Shown in pieces: positions 8,330 through 15,091 of a stretch of DNA of 64,000 nt. This DNA comes from PALSA-612 sp035652235 (GTDB taxonomy: Bacteria; Actinomycetota; Thermoleophilia; Gaiellales; Gaiellaceae), in contig DASREE010000014.1 of NCBI GenBank assembly GCA_035652235.1, positions 124,001 through 188,000 of the forward strand, in the 5' to 3' direction. The position numbers and the translations under genes are program-made. A model generated the notes under the pieces. The model did no database searches, was not told the DNA's origin, and worked only from the letters and a program-made list of their open reading frames with translations. Position 1 is the first letter of the stretch, and each line of letters begins with the position of its first letter.

Positions 8330-9423
8330 GGAAGCTGTTCTGGGGCTCGGCGGCGGCGCTCGCGTGGACGCACGTCGGCTACCCGCTCGCCGCCGCAGCC
8401 GCCGCGCGGCTCTTCCCCGACCCGCCGGTGCAGGGGGACGAGACGCCGGCGGTGACGGTGATCGTGGCCGCGCACGACGAGGAGTCGGTGATCGCGCGCC
8501 GGCTCGAGAACCTGCTCGCGCTCGATTACCCGGCCGACCGGCTCGAGATCGTCGTTGCCTCCGACGCCTCCGAGGACGGCACGGACGCGATCGTGGAGGA
8601 GGTCGCCGCCCGGGAGCCGCGCGTCCGCCTCCTGCGCTGTCCGCGCGGGGGCAAGGTGGCGGCGCAGAACCTCGCCGTCCGCGAGACGGGCGGCGAGATC
8701 GTCGCCTTCTCCGACGCGAACTGCACCTGGGCGCCGGACGCGCTGCGCAAGCTCGTCCGCTCCTTCACCGACCCGGAGGTCGCGTACGTGTGCGGCCGGC
8801 TCGTCCTCGCCGACGCGGACGGCACGAACGTCGAGGGCGCGTACTGGCGCCTGGAGACCTGGCTGCGCGAGCAGGAGGCGAAGACGGGGTCGGTCACGGG
8901 CGGGAACGGCTCGATCTATGCCGTGCGGCGGACGGAGTATGTCGAGGTCGACCCGCGCTACGGGCACGATCTGGCGCTCCCGTACCTGATGGTGCAACGC
9001 GGGCGTCGCGCCGCCTACGACCCCGAGGCGCTCGCGTTCGAGAAGCCCTCGCGCGACATCGAGGACGAGTACGCGCGCAAGGTGCGCATGTTCGAGCACT
9101 GCTGGCTGATCGTGGTCGAGGGCCGGATGCTGCGCGACCTGCCACCCGGCTACCTCGTCAAGCTCGTCTCGCACCGCCACCTGCGCTACGGGAGCGGCCT
9201 CGCGCACCTGGCGCTCCTCGGCTCGAGCGTCGCCCTCGCGCCGCGCGGCCGGCTCTACCGCGCGGCGCTGCTCGGCCAGCTCGCCTTCCTGGGCTGCGCC
9301 GCGGCCCGCCCCGGCCTGCCTCGCTACTACACGCTCGTCACCTGGGCGACCGTGCAGGCGCTGCGGAACTACCTGCGCCGCGGCGTCCCGGCCGTGTGGG
9401 AGAAGGCCGAGGGGACGCGATGA
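8326..9423 (+). CDS. Membrane-associated GT2-family glycosyltransferase
   Basis: 365 aa, GTG in a GTGA overlap. A short hydrophobic amino end (WGSAAALAWTHVGYPLAAAAAA) can insert in the membrane. The GT-A core follows: VTVIVAAHDEESVIARRLENL, VVASDASEDGTD, an FSDANCTW motif at the DxD position, and the acceptor-side GHDLALPYLMVQRG with EYARKVRMFEHCW, a processive-GT-like tail motif. Two or three more hydrophobic stretches lie at the carboxy end (LALLGSSVALA, LLGQLAFLGCAAA). Resembles chitin/hyaluronan-synthase-type GT2 enzymes, but length and a single visible domain leave processivity undecided. A 23-nt sequence spanning its stop is duplicated just downstream. Confidence 0.86.
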   Translation: MRKLFWGSAAALAWTHVGYPLAAAAAARLFPDPPVQGDETPAVTVIVAAHDEESVIARRLENLLALDYPADRLEIVVASDASEDGTDAIVEEVAAREPRVRLLRCPRGGKVAAQNLAVRETGGEIVAFSDANCTWAPDALRKLVRSFTDPEVAYVCGRLVLADADGTNVEGAYWRLETWLREQEAKTGSVTGGNGSIYAVRRTEYVEVDPRYGHDLALPYLMVQRGRRAAYDPEALAFEKPSRDIEDEYARKVRMFEHCWLIVVEGRMLRDLPPGYLVKLVSHRHLRYGSGLAHLALLGSSVALAPRGRLYRAALLGQLAFLGCAAARPGLPRYYTLVTWATVQALRNYLRRGVPAVWEKAEGTR

Positions 9424-9461
9424 CACCTCCGCCTGCGAGGGGACGTGATGACACCTCCGCC
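9411..9461 (+). repeat. Tandem duplication, 28-nt period, spanning a stop codon
   Basis: A 23-nt sequence beginning GGGGACGCGATGACACC at 9411 recurs at 9439 with one change (C to T), giving a 28-nt period. The first copy contains the stop of the GT2 gene and the ATG of the bridging ORF. A shorter third echo (CGATGACATCC) starts at 9463. Looks like a slippage duplication; a regulatory role is not shown. Confidence 0.7.
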
Positions 9462-9638
9462 CCGATGACATCCTCTGTCCACGACCGACCCGGCCTCCGC
9501 CAAGTAACAGTCTGTTACTTGGCGGCGCTTGGCCGTTACGTGGCCGCGCACGGCCGGGCGATCTCGATCGCGGGCCGCCGCGCCGACGCGTCCAGCGCTT
9601 GCAACAGTCTGTCGCTTGGCGGGGAGGAAGGGCGGTGA
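9420..9638 (+). CDS. Bridging micro-ORF, 72 aa, doubtful
   Basis: ATG at 9420 overlaps the stop of the GT2 gene (ATGA) and the TGA at 9636-9638 overlaps the GTG of the sugar transferase (GTGA), exactly the coupling used by real genes in this operon. The product has no recognisable domain: it is proline/arginine/serine-rich and contains the tandem duplication and both palindromic dyads described separately. It may be a leader peptide, a stump left by internal deletion of a former gene, or a chance frame in a regulatory region. Even start/stop coupling is weak evidence in DNA this poor in stop codons. Confidence 0.3.
   Translation: MTPPPARGRDDTSAPMTSSVHDRPGLRQVTVCYLAALGRYVAAHGRAISIAGRRADASSACNSLSLGGEEGR
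9497..9525. promoter_or_regulatory. Perfect 29-nt dyad (putative operator)
   Basis: Left arm CCGCCAAGTAACAG (9497-9510), one central T, then the exact reverse complement (9512-9525). With a single-base centre it suits a dimeric DNA-binding protein rather than an RNA hairpin. It lies 110 nt before the sugar-transferase GTG and is related to the dyads at 9594-9622 and 53134-53152. Confidence 0.7.
9594..9622. promoter_or_regulatory. Imperfect copy of the 29-nt dyad, next to SD
   Basis: Core GCAACAG-T-CTGTCGC. The right arm CTGTCGCTTGGCGG matches the perfect dyad at 12 of 14 positions; the left arm is poorly conserved outside AACAG. It abuts the Shine-Dalgarno stretch GGGGAGGAAG (9621-9630), so a bound protein could block transcription or initiation. 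Confidence 0.55.
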
Positions 9639-10258
9639 ACCGCGCCGCCGACGTCGCGCTCGCCGGCCTTGGGCTGCTCGTCGCGAGCCCGCTGCTGGCG
9701 GCGGCGGCGCTGGCGATCAAGCTCGAGGACGGCGGGCCGGTCTTCTACCGGCAGCGGCGGGTCGGGCTGGGCGGCGCCGAGTTCGAGCTCGTCAAGCTGC
9801 GGACGATGGTGGTCGGCGCCGAGCGTCTCGGCGCGGGGGCGGCGGTCGACCGCGGCGACCCGCGGATCACGCGCGTCGGGCGCATCCTGCGCCGGCTGTC
9901 GGTGGACGAGCTCCCGCAGCTGTGGAACGTGCTACGCGGCGAGATGAGCGTCGTCGGGCCGAGGCCGACGCTCGCCTACCAGGTCGAGCGCTACACGGAG
10001 CGCCAGCGGCGCCGGCTGGAGGTGCGTCCGGGGCTGACGGGCTGGGCGCAGGTCCACGGCCGCGCCCGGCTTCCCTGGACCGAGCGGATCGAGCTCGACC
10101 TGTGGTACGTCGACCATCGCTCGCCGTGGATCGATCTGCTCATCCTCCTGCGCACGCCGCTCGCGCTCGCGAGCGGCACCTACCGCGGCGAGGCGGGCGG
10201 CTGGCGCGAGCCGGCCGGCGAGGCGGGCCGTCCGACCGCCCCGACGGCGCGCGAGTAG
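9635..10258 (+). CDS. Monotopic polyprenyl-phosphate sugar-1-phosphate transferase (bacterial sugar transferase core)
   Basis: 207 aa from GTG 9635, with a strong GGAGGAAG ribosome site 5 nt upstream. It starts glycan assembly by moving a sugar-1-phosphate from UDP-sugar to undecaprenyl phosphate. It is the short form (catalytic core only): one amino-terminal hydrophobic re-entrant helix (VALAGLGLLVASPLLAAAAL), then PVFYRQRRVG, FELVKLRTM, DELPQLWNVLRGEMSVVGPRP and the carboxy RPGLTGWAQVHGR, all standard motifs of the family. ELDLWYVDHRSPWIDLLILLRT closes the core. Two dyads lie directly upstream. A second, longer enzyme of this family is at 53209. Confidence 0.93.
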   Translation: MNRAADVALAGLGLLVASPLLAAAALAIKLEDGGPVFYRQRRVGLGGAEFELVKLRTMVVGAERLGAGAAVDRGDPRITRVGRILRRLSVDELPQLWNVLRGEMSVVGPRPTLAYQVERYTERQRRRLEVRPGLTGWAQVHGRARLPWTERIELDLWYVDHRSPWIDLLILLRTPLALASGTYRGEAGGWREPAGEAGRPTAPTARE

Positions 10259-10304
10259 CGCCGGGCGGGGCGCGAGCTGCAAAGCCGGCGCGGCCGGCCG
10301 AGGC
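10259..10304. terminator. Possible bidirectional hairpin between convergent genes
   Basis: The 46-nt gap between two convergent genes contains GCCGGC and GGCCGGC around a GC spacer (about 10286-10300), enough for a stable stem. There is no T-tract, so this is a weak terminator call. Confidence 0.25.
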
Positions 10305-10973
10305 TCAGCCCTGCGCCTGCGGGCGGGCGATCCCGCTCTCGTAGGCGAACACGACCGCCTGCACCCGGTCGCGAAGGCCGAGCTTGCGCAGGACGCTCGA
10401 GACGTGGCTCTTGACGGTCGTCTCGCCGAGGTACAGACGCTCGGCGATCTCCGCGTTCGACAGGCCGCCGGCGACGAGCTCGAAGATGTCGAGCTCGCGC
10501 GGCGTGAGCGCGGCCAGCTCCGCCGCCGGCGGCGGAGGCTCGCCCGGGAGCACGTCGGCGAAGCGCTCGAGCAGCCGCCGGGTCACGGTTGGCGCGAGCA
10601 GGGCGTCGCCGCGGGCGACCACACGTACGGCCTCGACGAGCTGCGCCGGCTCGACGTCCTTGAGCAGGAAGCCGCTCGCGCCGGCCCGGATCGCCGCGTA
10701 CACGTACTCGTCCAGGTCGTACGTCGTCAGGACGAGCACGCGGCTCGGCGCGCCCGAGGCGACGATCCGCCGCGTGGCTTCGATCCCGTCCACCCTGGGC
10801 ATGCGCACGTCCATCAGGATCACGTCCGGGCGGAGCGACCTGACCAGGGCAACCGCCTCCGCCCCGTCCTCGGCCTCGCCCGTCACGACGAGGTCCTCGC
10901 GCGACTCGAGGATCATGCGGAAGCCGCTGCGGACGAGCGCCTGGTCGTCGCAGATGAGGACGCTCGTCGTCAC
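10305..10973 (-). CDS. NarL/FixJ-family response regulator
   Basis: 222 aa from a GTG that overlaps the kinase stop. Receiver domain residues 3-120: acidic pair D9/D10, phospho-acceptor D55 in LMDVRMPRVDG, conserved Lys in GFLLKDVEP. A LuxR-type helix-turn-helix follows: LTPRELDIFELVAGGLSNAEIAERL and TTVKSHVSSVLRKLGLRDR. It should be phosphorylated by the adjacent kinase and bind DNA as a dimer. Its placement beside an ABC exporter is a common actinobacterial layout in which the system controls that exporter in response to envelope stress or antibiotics; that target is inferred. Confidence 0.95.
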   Translation of the reverse strand: MTTSVLICDDQALVRSGFRMILESREDLVVTGEAEDGAEAVALVRSLRPDVILMDVRMPRVDGIEATRRIVASGAPSRVLVLTTYDLDEYVYAAIRAGASGFLLKDVEPAQLVEAVRVVARGDALLAPTVTRRLLERFADVLPGEPPPPAAELAALTPRELDIFELVAGGLSNAEIAERLYLGETTVKSHVSSVLRKLGLRDRVQAVVFAYESGIARPQAQG

Positions 10974-12091
10974 GCGCCGACCGGCTCGGCCGGCAGCAGC
11001 GCCCGCACGACGAAGCCGCCGCCGGGCCGGGTCGCCGTCTCGAGCGTGCCGCCGCAGAGCGCGATCCGCTCGCGCATGCCGATCAGGCCGTGGCCGCCGC
11101 CGCTGCTCGCGGGCGCGCCGACGCCGTCGTCCGAGACGACGAGCTCGAGGCCGTCCGCCCTGTAGCGGACGCGCACGTCGGCGCGCGAGGCGTGCGCGTG
11201 CTTGAGCGTGTTCGTCAGTGCCTCCTGGACGATGCGGTAGGCGGACAGGTCGACGCCGTCCGTGAGCGGGCGAGGCCTCCCCTCGACGGCGAGCTCGACG
11301 CGAAGGCCGGTCCTCGTCACCTGCGCCACGAGCTCGCCGAGACGTGCGAGGCCGGGTTGGGGCGCGAGCTCGGCGCCGCCCGTGCGCACCGAGCCGAGCA
11401 GGCGGCGCAGGTCGCCGAGCGCCGCCCGGCCGGTCTGCTCGATCGAGCGCAGCGCCTCGAGGGCGCGGGCCGGGCTCGCCTCGAAGACGTCGCGCGCGGC
11501 GGCCGCCTGGACGACCATGACGCTGACGTTGTGCGCGAGCACGTCGTGCAGCTCGCGCGCGATCCGCGCCTGCTCCTCGGCCACGGCGCGCCGCGCTTCG
11601 TCCTCCCGCTCCCGCTCGAGCCGCGCGGCCCGCTCCTCGAGCGCGTCGTAGTAGGCGCGCCGTGTGCGCAGGTTGTCGCCCAGCACCCACCCGGCGGGGA
11701 AGACGACGAGGTGGAAGACGAACGCGGCACCGTCGTAGTGCGTGTCCGAGAGGACGGGGGCGACGAGCGCGCCGAGCCCGGCGAGGCCGGCGGCGAGCGC
11801 CGGACGCCGGTCCGCGTGCGCCGACAGCGAGAAGAAGGCGAGGAGGGGCGGCAGCGGGTTGAGCGCGTGCTCCGCGATCGTGAGCGCGACCGTCGCGGCG
11901 ACGCAGACGGCGAAGACGGCGACGGGGTGGCGCCGGCGCGCGAGTAGGGGCAGCGTCTGCGCGAGCGCCAGCGGCACGATCGCCTCGGCCGAGTCGCGCC
12001 GTCTCGCCCAGACGAGGGCGAACGCCACCAGCGCGAGGACGAGCGCGGCGTCGAGGAGCCACGGGTTCCGCCGGAGCCGCTCCCAGGCCAT
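10970..12091 (-). CDS. NarL-type sensor histidine kinase
   Basis: 373 aa, ATG start preceded by TACCCT 7 nt upstream on this strand. The amino-terminal 135 residues form four or five hydrophobic segments (membrane sensor). A short coiled linker rich in Glu/Arg (about 148-175) leads to the dimerisation helix with phospho-acceptor H182 in RELHDVLAHNVSVM. The ATP-binding domain carries YRIVQEALTNTLKHA (N box), SDDGVG and GHGLIGMRER (G boxes). This is the HisKA_3 class that pairs with NarL regulators. Its last 4 nt overlap the regulator. Confidence 0.95.
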   Translation of the reverse strand: MAWERLRRNPWLLDAALVLALVAFALVWARRRDSAEAIVPLALAQTLPLLARRRHPVAVFAVCVAATVALTIAEHALNPLPPLLAFFSLSAHADRRPALAAGLAGLGALVAPVLSDTHYDGAAFVFHLVVFPAGWVLGDNLRTRRAYYDALEERAARLEREREDEARRAVAEEQARIARELHDVLAHNVSVMVVQAAAARDVFEASPARALEALRSIEQTGRAALGDLRRLLGSVRTGGAELAPQPGLARLGELVAQVTRTGLRVELAVEGRPRPLTDGVDLSAYRIVQEALTNTLKHAHASRADVRVRYRADGLELVVSDDGVGAPASSGGGHGLIGMRERIALCGGTLETATRPGGGFVVRALLPAEPVGA

Positions 12092-12098
12092 CCTTCGC

Positions 12099-12104
12099 AG
12101 GGTA
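12099..12104 (-). promoter_or_regulatory. Probable -10 element (TACCCT), leaderless start
   Basis: On the minus strand TACCCT is followed by 7 nt and then the kinase ATG at 12091. No Shine-Dalgarno sequence fits between. If used, kinase and regulator have their own promoter separate from the ABC genes 25 nt upstream. Confidence 0.45.
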
Positions 12105-12116
12105 CTCCCGCCGCGC

Positions 12117-12932
12117 TCAGGCGTCGCGCGTCCGCGTCCGCCACAGCCCCGCCGCGAGCGGGACGAGCGCCCAGGCGACGGTCACGGCGACGGCCACCCC
12201 AAGCGACATCGGCACCCGGTCGCGCGCGGGGAGGATGCCGGCGGGCGCAAGCCGGTCGACGCCGGCGGAGAGGAGCCACTCCCGGCCGGCAGCGAGCGCG
12301 GTCACGCGCGTCAGCAGCGGCTCGACGATGACGATCCAGCCGAACAGGATCGACACCGTCTGGGCACGCGACGAGATGACGGAGCCGAGGCCGAGGCCGA
12401 GGGCGAAGGCGAGGCCGACGGCGAGCTCCACCCACAGCCCGCTCTCGACGAACAGCGTCGTGTCCGGCGTCGGCTTGCCGCCGGCGAGGCCGACGGTGAA
12501 GAGGCAGGCGATCGTGAACGCCGCCGCGGTCAGCGGCCAGACCATGGCCAGCCCGCCGGGAATGCGAGCGGCGAACAGCGCGGCGCGCGACCGGCCGGTG
12601 GCGACGAGGTCGCGGAAGACGCCGGCGCTGACGTCGTCGGCGCCGAGGCTCGCGCCGACGAGCGCCGCCGCCACCGAGCCGAGCTGCGAGAGCAGGAACA
12701 TGGCGCGGCGGAAGTGGTCGCCGCCGCCGGCGGCGCTGTACTTGACGGGGTTGGACAGGTGGAAGAGCTCCATCGCAACCTCGAGGATGACCACGGCGGC
12801 AACGGTCAGGAGCACCGCCGTCGCCACGAGGCCGCGGCGCTTGCGGACCTTGAGCAGCTCCGCGCGGGCGAGCCGGAAGGGCAGCGGCCTCGCGCTGCGG
12901 CGCAGCGCGACGGTGGAGGCGGCGGCGGTCAC
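12117..12932 (-). CDS. ABC-2-type transporter permease
   Basis: 271 aa, GTG start overlapping the ATPase stop. Six hydrophobic segments: one near residue 38-55 (LVATAVLLTVAAVVILEVAM), then around 84-100, 120-150, 167-185, 190-210 and a last pair to residue 265. The amino-terminal RARAELLKVRKRRG-type basic stretch before the first helix is typical of ABC-2 permeases of the NatB/BcrB kind. Partner of the adjacent ATPase; a drug, peptide or lipid is the likely cargo, but nothing in the sequence specifies it. Confidence 0.88.
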   Translation of the reverse strand: MTAAASTVALRRSARPLPFRLARAELLKVRKRRGLVATAVLLTVAAVVILEVAMELFHLSNPVKYSAAGGGDHFRRAMFLLSQLGSVAAALVGASLGADDVSAGVFRDLVATGRSRAALFAARIPGGLAMVWPLTAAAFTIACLFTVGLAGGKPTPDTTLFVESGLWVELAVGLAFALGLGLGSVISSRAQTVSILFGWIVIVEPLLTRVTALAAGREWLLSAGVDRLAPAGILPARDRVPMSLGVAVAVTVAWALVPLAAGLWRTRTRDA

Positions 12933-13861
12933 GTGGCGTCCTCCAGCCTCGAGGTGATCTCGAGGAACGTCTGCTCGAGCGACGCGCGCTGCGGCTCGAG
13001 ACGGTGCACGGCGAGGCCGGACCGGACGAGCAGCCGGTTGATCTCCGCGGCCGCCCGCTCGAGCGAGCCGTTCGGGCCGAGGACGACCCGGAGCCCGTCG
13101 CCGTCCGCGTGCACGCGGGCGACCTCGCCGAGGGCGGTGAGGAGCGTCCGCGCCCGCTCGGGGTCGTCCGTGCCGACGAGCACGGAGCGCGACTCCCGCG
13201 CCGACAGGTCGGCGATCGGCCCCTGCGCGACCACGCGGCCGCGGTCGACGATGGCGACGGCGTCGCAGATCCGCTCCACCTCGGACAGCAGGTGCGAGGA
13301 GAGGAGCACCGTGCGCCCCTCGGCGACGAGCTGGCGCACGAACAGGCGGAACTCCTGGATCCCCGCCGGGTCGAGGCCGTTCGTCGGCTCGTCGAGGATG
13401 AGGAGCTCGGGGTCGGCGAGCAGGCAGCGCGCCACGCCCAGTCGCTGCCGCATCCCCTGCGAGTAGGAGCGGACGCGCTCGTCCGCCCGCGCGGCGAGGC
13501 CGACGCGCTGGAGCGCGCCGTCGATCCGCGCGTGTGCCTGCGGCTCGCGCGCGGCGGCGACGATGCGCAGGTTCTCGCGGCCCGTCAGGTGGTCGTGGAA
13601 GCGCGGCTCCTCGACGATCGCGCCCACCCGGCGAAGCGCCTCGGCCCGCTCCGCCGGCACCGGCCGGCCGAGCACGCGCATCTCGCCCGCCGTGGCGCGC
13701 GTCAGGCCGAGCAGCATGCGGATGAGCGTCGTCTTGCCCGCGCCGTTTGGCCCGAGGTAACCGAAGGCAGATCCGCGCGGCACCTGCAGGTCGACGCCGT
13801 CGACGGCGAGCCGGTCGCCGAAGCGCTTCGTCAGCCCGCGTGTCTCGAGCGCAAGCTCCAC
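12929..13861 (-). CDS. ABC transporter ATP-binding protein
   Basis: 310 aa from GTG 13861. Walker A GPNGAGKT at residues 37-44, signature SYSQGMRQRLGVARCL around 138-150, Walker B LLILDEP near 160, and switch His in LLSSHLLSEVERICD. The carboxy-terminal 90 residues (DRGRVVAQGPIADL onward) form the extension seen in BcrA/DrrA-type exporters. First gene of a unit with the permease; a TACCGT hexamer sits 6 nt before its start. Function: powers export by the permease. Confidence 0.95.
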   Translation of the reverse strand: MELALETRGLTKRFGDRLAVDGVDLQVPRGSAFGYLGPNGAGKTTLIRMLLGLTRATAGEMRVLGRPVPAERAEALRRVGAIVEEPRFHDHLTGRENLRIVAAAREPQAHARIDGALQRVGLAARADERVRSYSQGMRQRLGVARCLLADPELLILDEPTNGLDPAGIQEFRLFVRQLVAEGRTVLLSSHLLSEVERICDAVAIVDRGRVVAQGPIADLSARESRSVLVGTDDPERARTLLTALGEVARVHADGDGLRVVLGPNGSLERAAAEINRLLVRSGLAVHRLEPQRASLEQTFLEITSRLEDAT

Positions 13862-13867
13862 ACCGTG

Positions 13868-13873
13868 ACGGTA
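13868..13873 (-). promoter_or_regulatory. Probable -10 element (TACCGT), leaderless start
   Basis: Minus-strand TACCGT, 6 nt, then GTG 13861. The identical hexamer precedes the starts at 34842 (8 nt) and 52448 (9 nt). Confidence 0.45.
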
Positions 13874-13935
13874 CGCGTGCCGCCCTCGTCCGCGCCTCCT
13901 CCGCGGGTGCGATCCGCCTCCTCCTCGAGAAGGAT

Positions 13936-13941
13936 TACGCT
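13936..13941 (+). promoter_or_regulatory. Probable -10 element (TACGCT), leaderless start
   Basis: TACGCT, 6 nt, then GTG 13948. The start at this GTG also removes a non-conserved upstream extension, so promoter and start support each other. Confidence 0.45.
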
Positions 13942-13947
13942 GCGGGC

Positions 13948-14982
13948 GTGACGGCCGTTCTCTTCACCTGCGCCGGCCAGCGCGTCGACATCGTCACCGA
14001 GTTCGCCCGCGCCGGGGCGACGACGGTCGTCGCCGAGGCGGACAGGCTGGCGCCGACCCTCTACCACGCGGACCGGCACGCGCTCGTGCCCCGCGTCGAC
14101 GACCCCGGATACGTGCCGGCGCTCGCCGCGCTCGTCCGCGAGCACGACGTCCGGCTCGTCGTGCCGCTCACCGACCTCGACCACGTCGTGCTCGCGCGCT
14201 CGCGCGACGCGCTGGCGCCGGCGCTCGTCCTTCTGCCCTCGACGGAGGTGTGCGAGCAGGTGGGTGACAAGTACCTCGCCCACCGGCTGTTCGTCGAGCG
14301 CGGCATCCCGAGCCCGCCGAGCTGGCTGCCGCACGAGGTCCCCGACGACGCGCGCTACCCGCTGCTCGTCAAGGTGCGGCAGGGCTTCGGCTCGCGGCAC
14401 ATCTACCGCGCGTCCGACCCGGACGAGCTCGCGTTCTTCCTCCGCTACACGACCGTCGACTCGTTCGTCCAGCAGGCGTGCGCAGGCGAGGAGTTCTCGA
14501 TCGACGTCTTCTGCGACACGGACAGCCGCTGCCTGAACGCGATCCCCCGCACCATGATCCAGTCGAAGGGCGGGGAGTCGATCAAGGGCATGACCGTCAA
14601 GGACTGGGAGCTGATCGAGCACGGGCGCCGGGTGGCCGAGACGATCGGCCTCGTCGGCCCGGCGAACATCCAGTGCTTCCGCGAGCCGGACGGCAGCCTG
14701 CCCGTCACGGACGTCAACCCGCGTTTCGGCGGTGCCTTCCCGCTGCCGCGCGCGGCCGGCAGCCGCTACCCGGAGCTGGCGCTCGAGCTCGCGCGCGGGG
14801 AGCGGCCCGAGCCGAGATTGGGCGAGTTCCGCGAGGGCGTCGTCATGACGCGCTTCTTCTCGCACCTCTGCCTGACCGCGGACGGCGACGGCCGCCTCGA
14901 GCCCCTCGACGAGGAGCTTCCCGAGCCGGTCGTCCGGGAGCCGGCCATCCCGGGGACGGCGGCGGACGCCGGGCGGGCGTGA
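13948..14982 (+). CDS. ATP-grasp enzyme, carbamoyl-phosphate-synthase-large-subunit-like
   Basis: 344 aa from GTG 13948. The amino domain VTAVLFTCAGQRVDIVTEF is the pre-ATP-grasp Rossmann-like part. VGDKYLAHRLFVERGIPSPPSW and PLLVKVRQGFGSR bind ATP, QQACAGEEFSIDVFCD contains catalytic acidic residues, and LPVTDVNPRFGGAFPL is the Mg-binding strand. Such free-standing proteins occur in polysaccharide and natural-product clusters and form amide or peptide bonds using ATP, perhaps decorating a uronic acid or amino sugar with an amino acid. That use is inferred from context. Other possibility: an unrelated carboxylate-amine ligase. Confidence 0.82.
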   Translation: MTAVLFTCAGQRVDIVTEFARAGATTVVAEADRLAPTLYHADRHALVPRVDDPGYVPALAALVREHDVRLVVPLTDLDHVVLARSRDALAPALVLLPSTEVCEQVGDKYLAHRLFVERGIPSPPSWLPHEVPDDARYPLLVKVRQGFGSRHIYRASDPDELAFFLRYTTVDSFVQQACAGEEFSIDVFCDTDSRCLNAIPRTMIQSKGGESIKGMTVKDWELIEHGRRVAETIGLVGPANIQCFREPDGSLPVTDVNPRFGGAFPLPRAAGSRYPELALELARGERPEPRLGEFREGVVMTRFFSHLCLTADGDGRLEPLDEELPEPVVREPAIPGTAADAGRA

Positions 14983-15091
14983 ACGACCTGCCGGGGCTCG
15001 GGCCTGCCGGAGCCGGCGCCGGTCGGAGGGCGTCCGCCTCGGCCGAAGGCAGAGGTCGATCGTCGCTAACCTTCCTCCCGCCTCGCCCCGT

